A stretch of DNA of 64,000 nucleotides from an uncultured Ruminococcus sp. (GTDB lineage: Bacteria > Bacillota > Clostridia > Oscillospirales > Ruminococcaceae). Below, in pieces: positions 47,458 through 57,126 of the stretch (positions within the stretch are counted from its first letter, which is position 1; each line of letters begins with the position of its first letter). The position numbers and the translations under genes are program-made. The notes beneath the pieces were generated by a model. That model saw only the letters and a program-made list of their open reading frames with translations. It was not told the DNA's origin and made no database searches. The DNA is taken from positions 1-64,000 of the forward strand of contig UPZA01000002.1 of the NCBI GenBank assembly GCA_900538575.1, given 5' to 3'.

Positions 47458-49368
47458 ATGCGTATAACAGATTTATTGAAAAAGGAGAGTATAGAGCTTA
47501 ATTCTCCTGTTTCTACAAAACAGGGCGCCATCGACAAGCTTATCGATTTACAGGCAAAGGCAGGAAACATAAGCGACAAAAACGCTTATAAAAAGGACAT
47601 ACTTGCAAGAGAACAGATGAGTTCAACCGCAGTCGGAGACGGTATCGCCATACCCCATGCAAAAAGTGAGGCTGTCCGGCAGCCGGGTCTTGCAGCAATA
47701 ACCGCACCCAACGGAGTAGACTATGAATCTATGGACGGAAAGCCCTCAAATATCCTATTTATGATAGCCGCGCCTAACGACGGCGACCTGCATCTTGAAG
47801 TATTGTCTAGGCTCATGACTATTCTGATGGACGAGGAATTCAGAAGAAATCTTCTTGCAGCAGATACCAAAGAAAAATTTCTGAAGGTGATCGACGAAAA
47901 GGAAGCTGAAAAATTCCCTGATGAACCTAAAGTTCAGCAACAATCTGAAGCAGGATACAGAGTACTTGCTGTCACAGCCTGTCCGACCGGTATAGCTCAC
48001 ACCTATATGGCGGCAGAAGCCCTTGAAAAAGCCGGCAAAAAGCTTGGTTATACAATTAAGGTTGAAACAAACGGATCAGGCGGCGCCAAAAACGTTCTTA
48101 CCAGAAAAGAAATAGAAGAAGCTGACGGAATCATAATAGCTGCCGATAAAACAGTTGAAACCGCCAGATTCAACGGCAAAAGGCTTATCAGCGCTGCCGT
48201 TTCAGACGGAATAAAGAAGCCGGAGGAGCTGATACAAAAAATTATTGACGGAGACGCGCCTGTTTATAGACACAGCGGCAATACTATCAGCAATGACCGC
48301 GCTGAAAATGAAAGATTTACACGCAAAATTTATAAGCATCTTATGAACGGTGTTTCCAACATGCTGCCATTCGTTGTTGCAGGCGGTATTTTTATAGCGA
48401 TTGCGTTTTTGATTGACACTATTTCCGGAGCTCCGCAGGATTCAAATTTTGGTACTAACACGCCTGCGGCCGCATTCTTTAAAACCATAGGCGGCTATGC
48501 TTTTAATTTTATGATTCCGATACTCGCCGGATATATCGGTAAGAGCATTGCCGACAGACCGGGACTCTTAGTAGGTTTTGTAGGCGGTTTCCTTGCAACA
48601 ACCGGTTCTACATTCTCAGCGGTCGGCGGAGATATTCCGTCCGGTTTCCTTGGAGCTTTATTTGCAGGATTTGTCGGCGGTTATCTTATGCTGGGACTTA
48701 GAAAGCTTTGTGACAAACTTCCTCAGGCTCTTGAAGGAATAAAACCTGTACTGATTTATCCACTCGTAGGTCTGGGATTGATAGCTGTAATAATGTGCGC
48801 TGTAAATCCATTTATGGGTATGATCAATACGGGACTGACAAACTTCCTGAACACCATGAACGAATCCAGTAAAATTGTTCTCGGCTGTATTCTCGGCGGA
48901 ATGATGTCAATAGATATGGGAGGTCCGTTTAACAAAGCGGCTTACGTTTTTGGTACAGCCGCAATAGCCTCGGGAAATTACGACATTATGGCGGCAGTTA
49001 TGATAGGCGGAATGGTTCCTCCTATAGCGATTGCGCTGGCGACAACATTTTTCAAGAAAAAATTCACAAAGGAAGAGCGAAAAAGCGGTCCTGTCAATTA
49101 TATAATGGGACTAAGCTTTATAACTGAAGGCGCGATCCCTTACGCAGCGGCAGATCCTCTCAGGGTAATTCCGTCCTGCCTGGTCGGCGCGGCAGTATCA
49201 GGCGGCTTGTCAATGCTGTTTAATTGTACGCTTATGGCTCCACATGGCGGTATATTCGTATTTGCCGTTGTAGGTAACTGGCCCATGTATCTGCTTTCTC
49301 TTGCGATTGGTTCAGTAGTCGGAATGCTTTTACTGGGACTTCTTAAGAAAAATGTTAATGAAGATTAA
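47458..49368 (+). CDS. fruA: PTS fructose transporter, IIABC fusion
   Basis: The 636-residue protein fuses EIIA (residues about 1-150, phosphorylated His67 in Ile-Pro-His-Ala-Lys), EIIB (about 168-265, phosphorylated Cys175 in Thr-Ala-Cys-Pro-Thr-Gly-Ile-Ala-His-Thr-Tyr) and the membrane EIIC domain (about 290-632, multiple helices). It takes up fructose and releases fructose 1-phosphate. It follows fruK and is followed 17 bp later by HPr, so transporter and general PTS proteins share one transcript. Confidence 0.95.
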   Translation: MRITDLLKKESIELNSPVSTKQGAIDKLIDLQAKAGNISDKNAYKKDILAREQMSSTAVGDGIAIPHAKSEAVRQPGLAAITAPNGVDYESMDGKPSNILFMIAAPNDGDLHLEVLSRLMTILMDEEFRRNLLAADTKEKFLKVIDEKEAEKFPDEPKVQQQSEAGYRVLAVTACPTGIAHTYMAAEALEKAGKKLGYTIKVETNGSGGAKNVLTRKEIEEADGIIIAADKTVETARFNGKRLISAAVSDGIKKPEELIQKIIDGDAPVYRHSGNTISNDRAENERFTRKIYKHLMNGVSNMLPFVVAGGIFIAIAFLIDTISGAPQDSNFGTNTPAAAFFKTIGGYAFNFMIPILAGYIGKSIADRPGLLVGFVGGFLATTGSTFSAVGGDIPSGFLGALFAGFVGGYLMLGLRKLCDKLPQALEGIKPVLIYPLVGLGLIAVIMCAVNPFMGMINTGLTNFLNTMNESSKIVLGCILGGMMSIDMGGPFNKAAYVFGTAAIASGNYDIMAAVMIGGMVPPIAIALATTFFKKKFTKEERKSGPVNYIMGLSFITEGAIPYAAADPLRVIPSCLVGAAVSGGLSMLFNCTLMAPHGGIFVFAVVGNWPMYLLSLAIGSVVGMLLLGLLKKNVNED

Positions 49369-49385
49369 GAAAAGGAGAAATTATT

Positions 49386-49649
49386 ATGGTATCAAAGACA
49401 ATAACACTCGTAAACTCACAGGGATTCCATATGCGGCCTGCCGGAGCATTCGCAACTGCAATGGGGAAATACAAGAGCGAGGTAACAATTAAATTCAACG
49501 GCAACGATATAAACGGTAAAAGTCTTATGAATATCATTGCCGCTTGTATAAAGTGCGGAAGCACGATTGATCTGATATGCGAAGGCGAAGATGAGGACGA
49601 AGCCCTAAAAGAAGCCGTATCATTGATTGAAAGCGGATTCGGAGAATAA
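49386..49649 (+). CDS. ptsH: Phosphocarrier protein HPr
   Basis: The 87-residue protein has the active-site His15 in Gly-Phe-His-Met-Arg-Pro-Ala and Ser46 in Asn-Gly-Lys-Ser-Leu-Met, the residue regulated by HPr kinase in Firmicutes. The His context carries Met where many HPr proteins have Ala. It passes phosphate from enzyme I to EIIA and, as Ser46-phosphate, can work with CcpA. It lies between fruA and ptsI, with a hairpin after it that could set its level above that of ptsI. Confidence 0.95.
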   Translation: MVSKTITLVNSQGFHMRPAGAFATAMGKYKSEVTIKFNGNDINGKSLMNIIAACIKCGSTIDLICEGEDEDEALKEAVSLIESGFGE

Positions 49650-49661
49650 CCGGATTAATAA

Positions 49662-49691
49662 TTTCGCTCCGTGGTATCACATGGAGCGAAA
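49662..49691 (+). terminator. Hairpin between ptsH and ptsI
   Basis: TTTCGCTCC (49,662-49,670) and GGAGCGAAA (49,683-49,691) form a perfect 9-bp stem. A T run is lacking, so it may be a processing or partial termination site. Confidence 0.55.
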
Positions 49692-49714
49692 AATTCTATA
49701 AGGGAGGAAACGAT

Positions 49715-51421
49715 ATGATGAAAGGAATCGGAAGCTCGGAAGGCTATGGTATCGGCAGAGTACTGACTATAAAAGAAATAAACCTTGAATTTACGCCTAA
49801 AGATAATTGCGTGCCTTCAGAAGAACTTAAAAGATACAAGGAAGCGGTAGATAGGTTTTGCAGAAAAACAGAAAAAACCGCGGAAAGAATAAAGCTAACC
49901 GTCGGTCAGAAAGAAGCTGAAATTATTTCAGGACATATTCTCATGATAAGGGATCCATATATGAACGGAGAAATAGAAAAGCTCATTGAAAACGGACAAT
50001 GCGCGGAAAGCGCTCTTGTAACAGTATGCGATATGTTTTCAATGGTTTTTTCATCGGCAGACGACGAGCTTACAAAACAGCGGGCAACTGACGTTATAGA
50101 TATTAAAAATTCCATTCTTTCCATTCTGCTTGGAACGGAAGAAACAGATATATCCGACGCTCCTTCAAAAACCGTTTTGGTGGCAAAGGATCTTACGCCG
50201 TCAATGACGGCCTGCATAAACAAATCAAATATCGTCGGTATAATAACAGAAACCGGCGGAAAAACTTCACATTCAGCAATACTGGCAAGAGCAATGGAAA
50301 TACCGGCCGTTCAAAGCGTATCTAACGCTCTTGAAAACCTGACCGACGGCTGTATGGTAATTGTCGACGGCGTAAAGGGGATTGTAATCGCCGATCCAAC
50401 TAACAGACAGCTTGACGAATATACAAAAAAACGAGTGGATTTCATTGAAGAACGAAAATCGTTAGCTGGTTATATAGGAAAAGAAACGGTTACCTCAGAC
50501 GGTATCAGGGTAGAGCTTGCCGGAAATATCGGAAAACCGGAGGACGCTAATAAGGTCGTAGAAAATGACGGAGAGGGCGTCGGTCTTTTCAGAACAGAAT
50601 TTCTTTTTATGGACAGAGCCTCACAGCCAAACGAGGACGAACAATTTGAGGCTTACAAGAAAGTCGCCCTTATTATGAAAGGAAAGCCTGTAATAATAAG
50701 AACCTTAGACGTAGGCGGAGATAAAAACATCCCCTACCTCGGCATGCCTAAGGAGGATAATCCATTTCTGGGCTTCAGGGCTATACGTTACTGCCTGAAA
50801 AACAAGGAGCTTTATATGACACAGCTCAGGGCTTTGGTAAGAGCAAGCGCATATGGTGATATTAGAATTATGGCGCCTTTGGTAACCTGTGTAGATGAAT
50901 TAAGAGCCGTAAGAGAAATGGTAAGCAATATTATGAAGGAATACGATACCATTGGAGTTCAATATAATAAGAATTTAAAAATCGGAGTTATGATAGAAAC
51001 TGCCGCCGCGTCAGTTATTGCGGATTTACTTGCCCGTGAAGCAGACTTTTTCAGTATCGGTACAAATGATCTTACGCAATATACTATGTCGGTAGATAGG
51101 GGAAATGCAGACGTAGCTTATTTATACTCCACTTTTAATCCAGCAGTTCTGCGTTCAATAAAGCATATAATCGCCTGTGCAAAGGAAGCCGGTATACCGG
51201 TTGGAATGTGCGGAGAAGCGGCGGCAGACAAAATGATGATACCCTTATTAATCTCATTTGGGCTTGATGAATACAGCGTCAGCGCCTCTTCTATATTAAG
51301 CGCCAGAAAAATAATTTCTCAATGGAGTAAAAAGGACGCCGACGCTCTTGCAGAAAAAATAATGAAGCTTAAAACAGAAAAGGAAATTACAGAAGAATTA
51401 AGTAAAGCAGTAGGATACTAA
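49715..51421 (+). CDS. ptsI: PTS enzyme I
   Basis: The 568-residue protein is a full-length enzyme I with the phospho-His in Gly-Gly-Lys-Thr-Ser-His-Ser-Ala-Ile (near residue 186) and a PEP-binding barrel with Arg-Thr-Glu-Phe-Leu-Phe-Met (about 295-301) and Gly-Met-Cys-Gly-Glu-Ala (about 499-504). It transfers phosphate from PEP to HPr. It closes the fruR-fruK-fruA-ptsH-ptsI operon, which makes this locus possibly the cell's only source of general PTS proteins, and is followed by a strong terminator. Either of two adjacent ATGs may start it. Confidence 0.95.
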   Translation: MMKGIGSSEGYGIGRVLTIKEINLEFTPKDNCVPSEELKRYKEAVDRFCRKTEKTAERIKLTVGQKEAEIISGHILMIRDPYMNGEIEKLIENGQCAESALVTVCDMFSMVFSSADDELTKQRATDVIDIKNSILSILLGTEETDISDAPSKTVLVAKDLTPSMTACINKSNIVGIITETGGKTSHSAILARAMEIPAVQSVSNALENLTDGCMVIVDGVKGIVIADPTNRQLDEYTKKRVDFIEERKSLAGYIGKETVTSDGIRVELAGNIGKPEDANKVVENDGEGVGLFRTEFLFMDRASQPNEDEQFEAYKKVALIMKGKPVIIRTLDVGGDKNIPYLGMPKEDNPFLGFRAIRYCLKNKELYMTQLRALVRASAYGDIRIMAPLVTCVDELRAVREMVSNIMKEYDTIGVQYNKNLKIGVMIETAAASVIADLLAREADFFSIGTNDLTQYTMSVDRGNADVAYLYSTFNPAVLRSIKHIIACAKEAGIPVGMCGEAAADKMMIPLLISFGLDEYSVSASSILSARKIISQWSKKDADALAEKIMKLKTEKEITEELSKAVGY

Positions 51422-51424
51422 GGT

Positions 51425-51466
51425 TAAAAAATATCCCGTACTCTAATGTACGGGATATTTTTTTTA
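51425..51466. terminator. Bidirectional terminator between ptsI and galT
   Basis: AAAAAATATCCCGTAC pairs with GTACGGGATATTTTTTTT between convergent units. Confidence 0.92.
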
Positions 51467-52969
51467 CTATATAGAATCAAGATTTAAATATTCTATGAAC
51501 CTGTTAAACCCGCCTAATCCCTCAGACGTTCTCTTAAATACTCCGGCGTCGAGCAAAACCTGTTCAAATACGGCTCCGATTTCCTGCTTTAAAATGTCGC
51601 CTGCACTGCTGGAATCCGCTTTAGGATGACGTTTACGCACATTGTCAAACCATTTACTGTGACATTCAAGTCTTTTATCGCCGCTTATATCTTCTCCTCT
51701 GCACAGCGCTTTTTCCATAAGTTCAATATCGCGGGCAAGACGTTCAGGTAAAACTGCAAGTCCCATTACTTCTATTAATCCTATATTTTCCTTTTTTATA
51801 TGGTGAAGCGCCGAATTAGGATGAAAAATACCGAGCGGATGATCTTTATCGGTAAGATTATTTCGTAAAACAAGATCGCATTCATATCTATTTCCTCTCA
51901 TTCTGGCAATAGGAGTAATAGTATTATGCAAAACTCCGTCAGTCTCGGCAAATATTCCGACCTCCGGATCGCTGTAGCCTCGCCACGCCTTTAAAATATG
52001 ACAGCAGGCGTTTGCAAGAACGGTACGGTTTTCGCATTGAAGTCTGATTACGGACATAGGCCATTTTACTATACCGGCCCATACGCCGGGAGTCTTAGGC
52101 ATTAGGAATTCCTTTTCAACACCGGCTCTTTCCATAGCAAATGTATATCGTCCGCCCTGAAAATGCTCATGCGTTAGAATAGAGCCTCCAACAATAGGCA
52201 AATCCGCATTCGATCCTATAAAATAATGCGGAAGAAAATCAAGGGCGTCAAATAGCTTTTCAAAAACAGTCGGATTAATACTCATCGGAGTGTGATCTCC
52301 GTTAAATATAATACAATGCTCGTTAAAATATCCGTATGGTGAATACTGAAAAAACCATTCCTTATCCGATATTCTGAAAGGAATCGGGCGCAGATTCTGT
52401 CTTGCCGGATATGCAATTCTTCCGGCATAGCCCGTGTTCTCTATGCAGAGCTGACATTTAGGATAATTAGTTTTAGGACTTTTAAGAGCGGCGGCAATAT
52501 CGCGCGGATCCTTTTCAGGCTTGGACAGATTAATTGTAATATCAAAAACTCCATAATCGCTTTTATAAGTCCAGCATATATTTTTTGCTATTCTACCTGA
52601 ACGAACATAATTTGTGTCTCTGCTGAATTTATAATACCAGTCTGTTGCCGACCGGGCGTTAGTTTTATATCTTCTGAAAAACTCCATTTTTACCTCATGG
52701 GGCATTTTAGTTAGATGTCCCATAAGCTTTGTATCAAGCAGATCCCTTGAAGCTGACGAATCAATAATTATTCCTTGCTCGCACGCATACGACAATAAAC
52801 CGTCTAAAATTTCTTCCAATGACATTTCAGGAAGGCTTTGCGGTTCTTTCCACTCAGAAATCTGAAGCTCGTGCATAAGCTGATTTCTGACGAATATGCT
52901 GTCGTCCTGCGCAATAAGCTCATTAGAAATGCCGTAATTTATTAGGTTCTGTATTAGCTGACAAATCAT
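51467..52969 (-). CDS. galT: Galactose-1-phosphate uridylyltransferase (GalT2 type)
   Basis: The 500-residue protein is of the long Firmicutes GalT type, not the short Gal-P-UDP transferase of E. coli. It shows Gly-Gly-Ser-Ile-Leu-Thr-His-Glu-His-Phe-Gln-Gly-Gly (about residues 265-277) and an additional helical N-terminal domain. It exchanges galactose 1-phosphate with UDP-glucose in the Leloir pathway. It lies 21 bp after galK on the same transcript. No epimerase or mutarotase is adjacent. Confidence 0.93.
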   Translation of the reverse strand: MICQLIQNLINYGISNELIAQDDSIFVRNQLMHELQISEWKEPQSLPEMSLEEILDGLLSYACEQGIIIDSSASRDLLDTKLMGHLTKMPHEVKMEFFRRYKTNARSATDWYYKFSRDTNYVRSGRIAKNICWTYKSDYGVFDITINLSKPEKDPRDIAAALKSPKTNYPKCQLCIENTGYAGRIAYPARQNLRPIPFRISDKEWFFQYSPYGYFNEHCIIFNGDHTPMSINPTVFEKLFDALDFLPHYFIGSNADLPIVGGSILTHEHFQGGRYTFAMERAGVEKEFLMPKTPGVWAGIVKWPMSVIRLQCENRTVLANACCHILKAWRGYSDPEVGIFAETDGVLHNTITPIARMRGNRYECDLVLRNNLTDKDHPLGIFHPNSALHHIKKENIGLIEVMGLAVLPERLARDIELMEKALCRGEDISGDKRLECHSKWFDNVRKRHPKADSSSAGDILKQEIGAVFEQVLLDAGVFKRTSEGLGGFNRFIEYLNLDSI

Positions 52970-52990
52970 ATTAATCTCCTTACGTTTCTG

Positions 52991-54277
52991 CTATTCAGCT
53001 ATATTTATACCTCCGAAATTTCTGATTTTCAAACGGTAGCAGCTTTTATCGCCGAAAAGCTCATTCATAGCGTTTTCATAATCACAGCATTTTGATAACG
53101 GAACAAACGCCTGTATGGTGCCGGCAAATCCTCCCCCATGAACTCTTACAGCTCCTTTGTCCTTCAGTATTTTTTCACTGATCAGCAACGCAAGCGGTAT
53201 CCCCTGCTCCTGAGGTTTACTGCATGAATAAAGATTCTGAAGCCATTTTGCAGAAGAATCTCCCGATTCTTTTACAAGACTTAAAAATTCGTCAAAGCTG
53301 CCTTTTGATAATGCGGCCGCTTCAAGTCCGGCGCGTTCATTTTCTGAAAAGAAATGTGCAGACCTGAGAATAGCACGGTCAGAACATTTCTTTCTCAGTT
53401 CCGGAATTGCCTTATAAAATTCAATGAAATTAACCTCGCGCAGACAGCTTTTTCCAAAATGCTTTGCAACAAGATTCATTTCCTCCGGAACAGATACATA
53501 ATCATCGGTCAGATCAGCGTGACTTCCCTTTGTATCGGTAATGCACAATTGATAACCGGAAGTCTCAAAGCCGCATTCAATCTTTTTAATAACAGGATCG
53601 ACGGCGCTTTCAAAATCTATGAAGACAAAGCCTCCGACAGAGCTGACCATCTGATCCATAAGACCGCTTTTCTTTCCGAAATATTCATTTTCTGAATATT
53701 GACCGATTTTAGCAATTTCAACAGCGCCGGCCTTACCGCTGTTATAATGGCTGTCAATAACTGTTCCTATCAACACCTCAAACGCCGCCGACGACGAAAG
53801 ACCGCTTCCTCCTAAGACATCGGATACGGTATACGCATCAAACCCACCGATATTAACGCCGATTTCACTGAACCGCGACGCTATACCTCTTATTAATGAA
53901 GCCGATGTTCCTTTTTCTGCCGAATGGACGGACAAATCTGATAAATCCACGCAATCCTCAGGATAGCCTTCGGAATGAATTCTTATTACTCCATCGTTGT
54001 GAAAGCTAACAACAGCTATAATATCAAGATTGATAGCCGCCGCAAGCACGCAGCCATGCTGATGGTCAGTATGATTGCCTCCGACCTCCGTTCTTCCGGG
54101 CGCCGAATAAACCGCTATATCCTCACGATTCGGATACAGTCTCGCAAACTCCTCCGCCGCTTTTTCATACCTCCGCCTTTGACTCATTATAACGTTCTCG
54201 TCTTCACCGTATAGTTGTCCAAATATAACATCGTAATCGCCGTTTTTAAGGTTTTTATTAAAATCTGTTAGTTTCAA
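52991..54277 (-). CDS. galK: Galactokinase
   Basis: The 428-residue GHMP kinase has the galactose signature Gly-Arg-Thr-Glu-Val-Gly-Gly-Asn-His-Thr-Asp-His-Gln (about residues 61-73), the ATP loop Gly-Gly-Ser-Gly-Leu-Ser-Ser-Ser-Ala-Ala (about 157-166) and C-terminal Val-His-Gly-Gly-Gly-Phe-Ala-Gly. The expected start is TTG 54,277, since GGAGG stands 7-8 nt upstream and no nearby ATG fits. It phosphorylates galactose, perhaps derived from hemicellulose side chains. Confidence 0.93.
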   Translation of the reverse strand: MKLTDFNKNLKNGDYDVIFGQLYGEDENVIMSQRRRYEKAAEEFARLYPNREDIAVYSAPGRTEVGGNHTDHQHGCVLAAAINLDIIAVVSFHNDGVIRIHSEGYPEDCVDLSDLSVHSAEKGTSASLIRGIASRFSEIGVNIGGFDAYTVSDVLGGSGLSSSAAFEVLIGTVIDSHYNSGKAGAVEIAKIGQYSENEYFGKKSGLMDQMVSSVGGFVFIDFESAVDPVIKKIECGFETSGYQLCITDTKGSHADLTDDYVSVPEEMNLVAKHFGKSCLREVNFIEFYKAIPELRKKCSDRAILRSAHFFSENERAGLEAAALSKGSFDEFLSLVKESGDSSAKWLQNLYSCSKPQEQGIPLALLISEKILKDKGAVRVHGGGFAGTIQAFVPLSKCCDYENAMNELFGDKSCYRLKIRNFGGINIAE

Positions 54278-54314
54278 ATCAGATCCTCCCGAATTTATAC
54301 AATATCATATTACT

Positions 54315-54344
54315 ATTTTACCATTTTCAGCAGATAAAAATCAA
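54315..54344 (-). promoter_or_regulatory. Promoter of galKT
   Basis: On the minus strand TTGATT (54,344-54,339), 18 bp, TAAAAT (54,320-54,315). Confidence 0.65.
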
Positions 54345-54383
54345 GCTTTATTTTATAATTTCAATTTCAGCCATCAATAGAAA

Positions 54384-54411
54384 GGGATATACAGAAAAAC
54401 CTGCATATCCC
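54384..54411 (-). terminator. Hairpin between transketolase and galK
   Basis: GGGATATACAG and CTGCATATCCC pair with one mismatch. On the minus strand the tail is TTTCTATT, a weak terminator for the transketolase unit. Confidence 0.55.
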
Positions 54412-54486
54412 ATATTTTCTCAATTCTTAAATTCTAATGCAGTATAAAAATAATCTTATATTTTTTCTGCAAAAGAACAACTTTAA

Positions 54487-55428
54487 TTATTTTAAAGCTT
54501 TTTTAACCTCTGCAACTATATTATCCTTGCATAATCCAAATTCCTTAAGCAGATCGGCGGCGGGACCGGAATGACCGAACTCATCGTTTACACCGATTTT
54601 TATCACAGGAACAGGATAGCATTCTGTAACAGCCTCTGCAACAGCGGAGCCAAGACCGCCGATCACGCTATGTTCCTCAACTGTCATAAGAATTCCTGAA
54701 TTTTCAGCAGCCTTGCAGATCAGATCCTTGTCCAGCGGTTTGATTGTATGAATATTAATGACTCCCGCGTTTATACCTTCTCCTTTAAGCTCGTCAGCGG
54801 CAGCTACAGCCTCGCTTACCATCAATCCGGTAGCAATAATAGTAATATCACTGCCCTCTCTTAACGTAACTCCCTTTCCAAGCTCAAATTTGTATGTTTC
54901 CTTATTATTGAATACCGGAGCCGCCAGACGACCAAATCTCAAATAAACAGGTCCGTTATGAAGTATAGCCGCTTCAACCGCAGCTTTAGCCTCAACATCG
55001 TCCGCCGGACTGATAACAGTCATTCCCGGAATCGTCCTCATCAAAGCAATATCCTCGTTGCACTGATGAGTCGCTCCGTCCTCGCCAACTGAAATACCGG
55101 CATGAGTAGCCCCTATCTTAACATTCAATCCGGGATAACCAATTGAATTTCTCACTATTTCATAAGCCCTTCCTGCCGCAAACATAGCGAAGGTACTTGC
55201 AAACGGAATCTTGCCGCATGCCGCAAGACCTGCCGCAACACCCATCATATTTGCCTCTGCAATTCCGCAATCAAAAAATCTTTCCGGATAAGCCTTTTTA
55301 AATATTCCTGTTTTTGTAGCCGCCGCAAGGTCTGCGTCAAGCACAATAAGATCGGGGTATTTATCCGCAAGCTCTGTAAGCGCTTCTCCATAGCTTTCTC
55401 TCGTTGCTTTTTTTATAACCTCTGCCAT
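54487..55428 (-). CDS. Transketolase, C-terminal subunit
   Basis: The 313-residue protein is the pyrimidine-binding and C-terminal half of a two-piece transketolase: Asp-Cys-Gly-Ile-Ala-Glu-Ala-Asn-Met (about residues 53-61) carries the catalytic Glu, followed by Gly-Glu-Asp-Gly-Ala-Thr-His-Gln. It starts 4 bp after the N-terminal half. Together they interconvert C5, C6/C7 and C3/C4 sugar phosphates. Split transketolases are common in Clostridia. Confidence 0.93.
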   Translation of the reverse strand: MAEVIKKATRESYGEALTELADKYPDLIVLDADLAAATKTGIFKKAYPERFFDCGIAEANMMGVAAGLAACGKIPFASTFAMFAAGRAYEIVRNSIGYPGLNVKIGATHAGISVGEDGATHQCNEDIALMRTIPGMTVISPADDVEAKAAVEAAILHNGPVYLRFGRLAAPVFNNKETYKFELGKGVTLREGSDITIIATGLMVSEAVAAADELKGEGINAGVINIHTIKPLDKDLICKAAENSGILMTVEEHSVIGGLGSAVAEAVTECYPVPVIKIGVNDEFGHSGPAADLLKEFGLCKDNIVAEVKKALK

Positions 55429-55432
55429 TTGT

Positions 55433-56272
55433 TTAGCCCTCCAGTTCTTTCAGCTTTGCGTCAAGCTCGCTCATAGCTTGCTTATACTGTTCTTCATTAG
55501 GCGCTGCGCCGTGCCATGAAACCTGATTTTCCATAAATGAAACGTCCTTACCCTTTATACTTTTCTGAATGATTACAACAGGCTTGCCGGAAATTTTATC
55601 GGCTTCTTCAAACGCTTTCTCAATAGAATCAAAATCATGAGCGTTCATAGTTATAACATGCCATCCGAAAGCCGCAAACTTATCTGTTATAGGCTCAGGC
55701 GAACAAACCTCTGCAATCGGACCGTCTATCTGAAGACCGTTATTATCAACAACGGCAACAAGATTATCAAGCTTCTTATGAGCGGCAAACATTGCCGCTT
55801 CCCAAACCTGACCCTCTTCAATCTCACCGTCGCCCAAAACAGTATAAACCCTATAGGATTTATTATCGAGCTTTCCGGCAAGAGCCATACCGCATGCGGC
55901 GGAAATACCTTGTCCTAACGAACCGCTTGACATGTCGACGCCGTTTATATGAATACAGGGATGTCCCTGAAGAGCTGCACCGATATGCCTTAAGCTTTTA
56001 AGCTCTTTTTCCGGAAAATAGCCTTTAAGAGCAAGCGCCGAATAAAGAGCGGGAGCACAATGGCCCTTTGAAAGAACAAACCTATCTCTATCCGCATTAT
56101 CAGGATCATTTTGATTAACGTTCATTTTTTCAAAATAAAGATAAGTAAGCAGGTCTGCTATGGAAAGAGAACCGCCCGGATGTCCGGATTTAGCATTATA
56201 AACGCCCTCGATAATTCCCTTTCTTACCTTGCATGCGGTTATCTGTAGGCTTCTTTTCTTATTGCCGTCCAT
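55433..56272 (-). CDS. Transketolase, N-terminal (TPP-binding) subunit
   Basis: The 279-residue protein has His-Pro-Gly-Gly-Ser-Leu-Ser (about residues 31-37), Ser-Lys-Gly-His-Cys-Ala-Pro-Ala and the thiamine diphosphate motif Gly-Asp-Gly-Glu-Ile-Glu-Glu-Gly-Gln-Val-Trp-Glu-Ala ... Asp-Asn-Asn-Gly-Leu-Gln (about 148-182). It is the partner of the following gene. ATG 56,272 is preceded by AGGAGG in the minus sense (54-56 kb operon). Confidence 0.93.
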   Translation of the reverse strand: MDGNKKRSLQITACKVRKGIIEGVYNAKSGHPGGSLSIADLLTYLYFEKMNVNQNDPDNADRDRFVLSKGHCAPALYSALALKGYFPEKELKSLRHIGAALQGHPCIHINGVDMSSGSLGQGISAACGMALAGKLDNKSYRVYTVLGDGEIEEGQVWEAAMFAAHKKLDNLVAVVDNNGLQIDGPIAEVCSPEPITDKFAAFGWHVITMNAHDFDSIEKAFEEADKISGKPVVIIQKSIKGKDVSFMENQVSWHGAAPNEEQYKQAMSELDAKLKELEG

Positions 56273-56311
56273 GTTTTTACCTCCTGGTATATTAATTATA
56301 TGTTTATATTC

Positions 56312-57124
56312 TTATATACTGCTTTCATATATCATATCAATCAGCTCGGCAATAGCGCAATCATTGCTCGTATGCTCAAGCACAATATCCGCTACATCCT
56401 TTAATGCCTGCTGAGCATTTGCTGTCGCCGCGCCAATATCCGCAGCCTGAAGCATCTCTATATCGTTATGGTAATCGCCTGCAGCGATGACCTTCATGTT
56501 ATCTATTTCCATAAGCTTTATATATTCCCTAAGGGCAGAGCCCTTCGAGCTTCCCTTTGGAAGCATTTCAATAAATATATCATGAGAACGAACAAAATCA
56601 ACAGGATAATTCTTAGCGGAAACAAACTCCTCAAGCTTAGTTATCAGAGCAGGCTCGGTTGCAAAAAGTATCTTGAACCATTCTCCCTTAGGAACCATAT
56701 CCAAGGTCGTATAAACAGGTTCGACCTGACATATATTCGTATGCTCCTTCTCATAATCATTATTGCATACTACATAAATATTGTCAAGCCTTAATACCTC
56801 TCCTCCCGGATTTTCCATAAATTCAAAAAGCTCTTTCCCGATTTCTGCTGCACATTCAGGCAAAAAGTCGGTATACATAACCTTCTTGGTCAAAATATCA
56901 TAAATAAGCGAGCCGTTATAAAGAATCACAGGAAGATCCACTTCAAGCTCCTCAAAGTATTTCATAGCCGACTGAATTGTTCTTCCCGTTGCAACTGTAA
57001 ACTTTCCGCCGTCAGCCCTGAATCGCTTAATCGCCTCCTTGTCCTTCTGTGACAAAATTTTATTATCCGGAAGGAGTGTTCCGTCCAAATCAGTTATAAG
57101 CAATACGTTGGATAAATCAGACAT
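56312..57124 (-). CDS. Cof-type HAD-superfamily hydrolase
   Basis: The 270-residue protein has HAD motif I Asp-Leu-Asp-Gly-Thr-Leu (about residues 13-18), motif II Val-Ala-Thr-Gly-Arg-Thr and motif IV Ala-Ala-Gly-Asp-Tyr-His-Asn-Asp (about 215-222), with the C2-type cap of Cof/YbdL-like sugar phosphatases. It starts 2 bp after rluD and should share its transcript. The substrate is probably a sugar or nucleotide phosphate. Confidence 0.92.
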   Translation of the reverse strand: MSDLSNVLLITDLDGTLLPDNKILSQKDKEAIKRFRADGGKFTVATGRTIQSAMKYFEELEVDLPVILYNGSLIYDILTKKVMYTDFLPECAAEIGKELFEFMENPGGEVLRLDNIYVVCNNDYEKEHTNICQVEPVYTTLDMVPKGEWFKILFATEPALITKLEEFVSAKNYPVDFVRSHDIFIEMLPKGSSKGSALREYIKLMEIDNMKVIAAGDYHNDIEMLQAADIGAATANAQQALKDVADIVLEHTSNDCAIAELIDMIYESSI

Positions 57125-57126
57125 AA

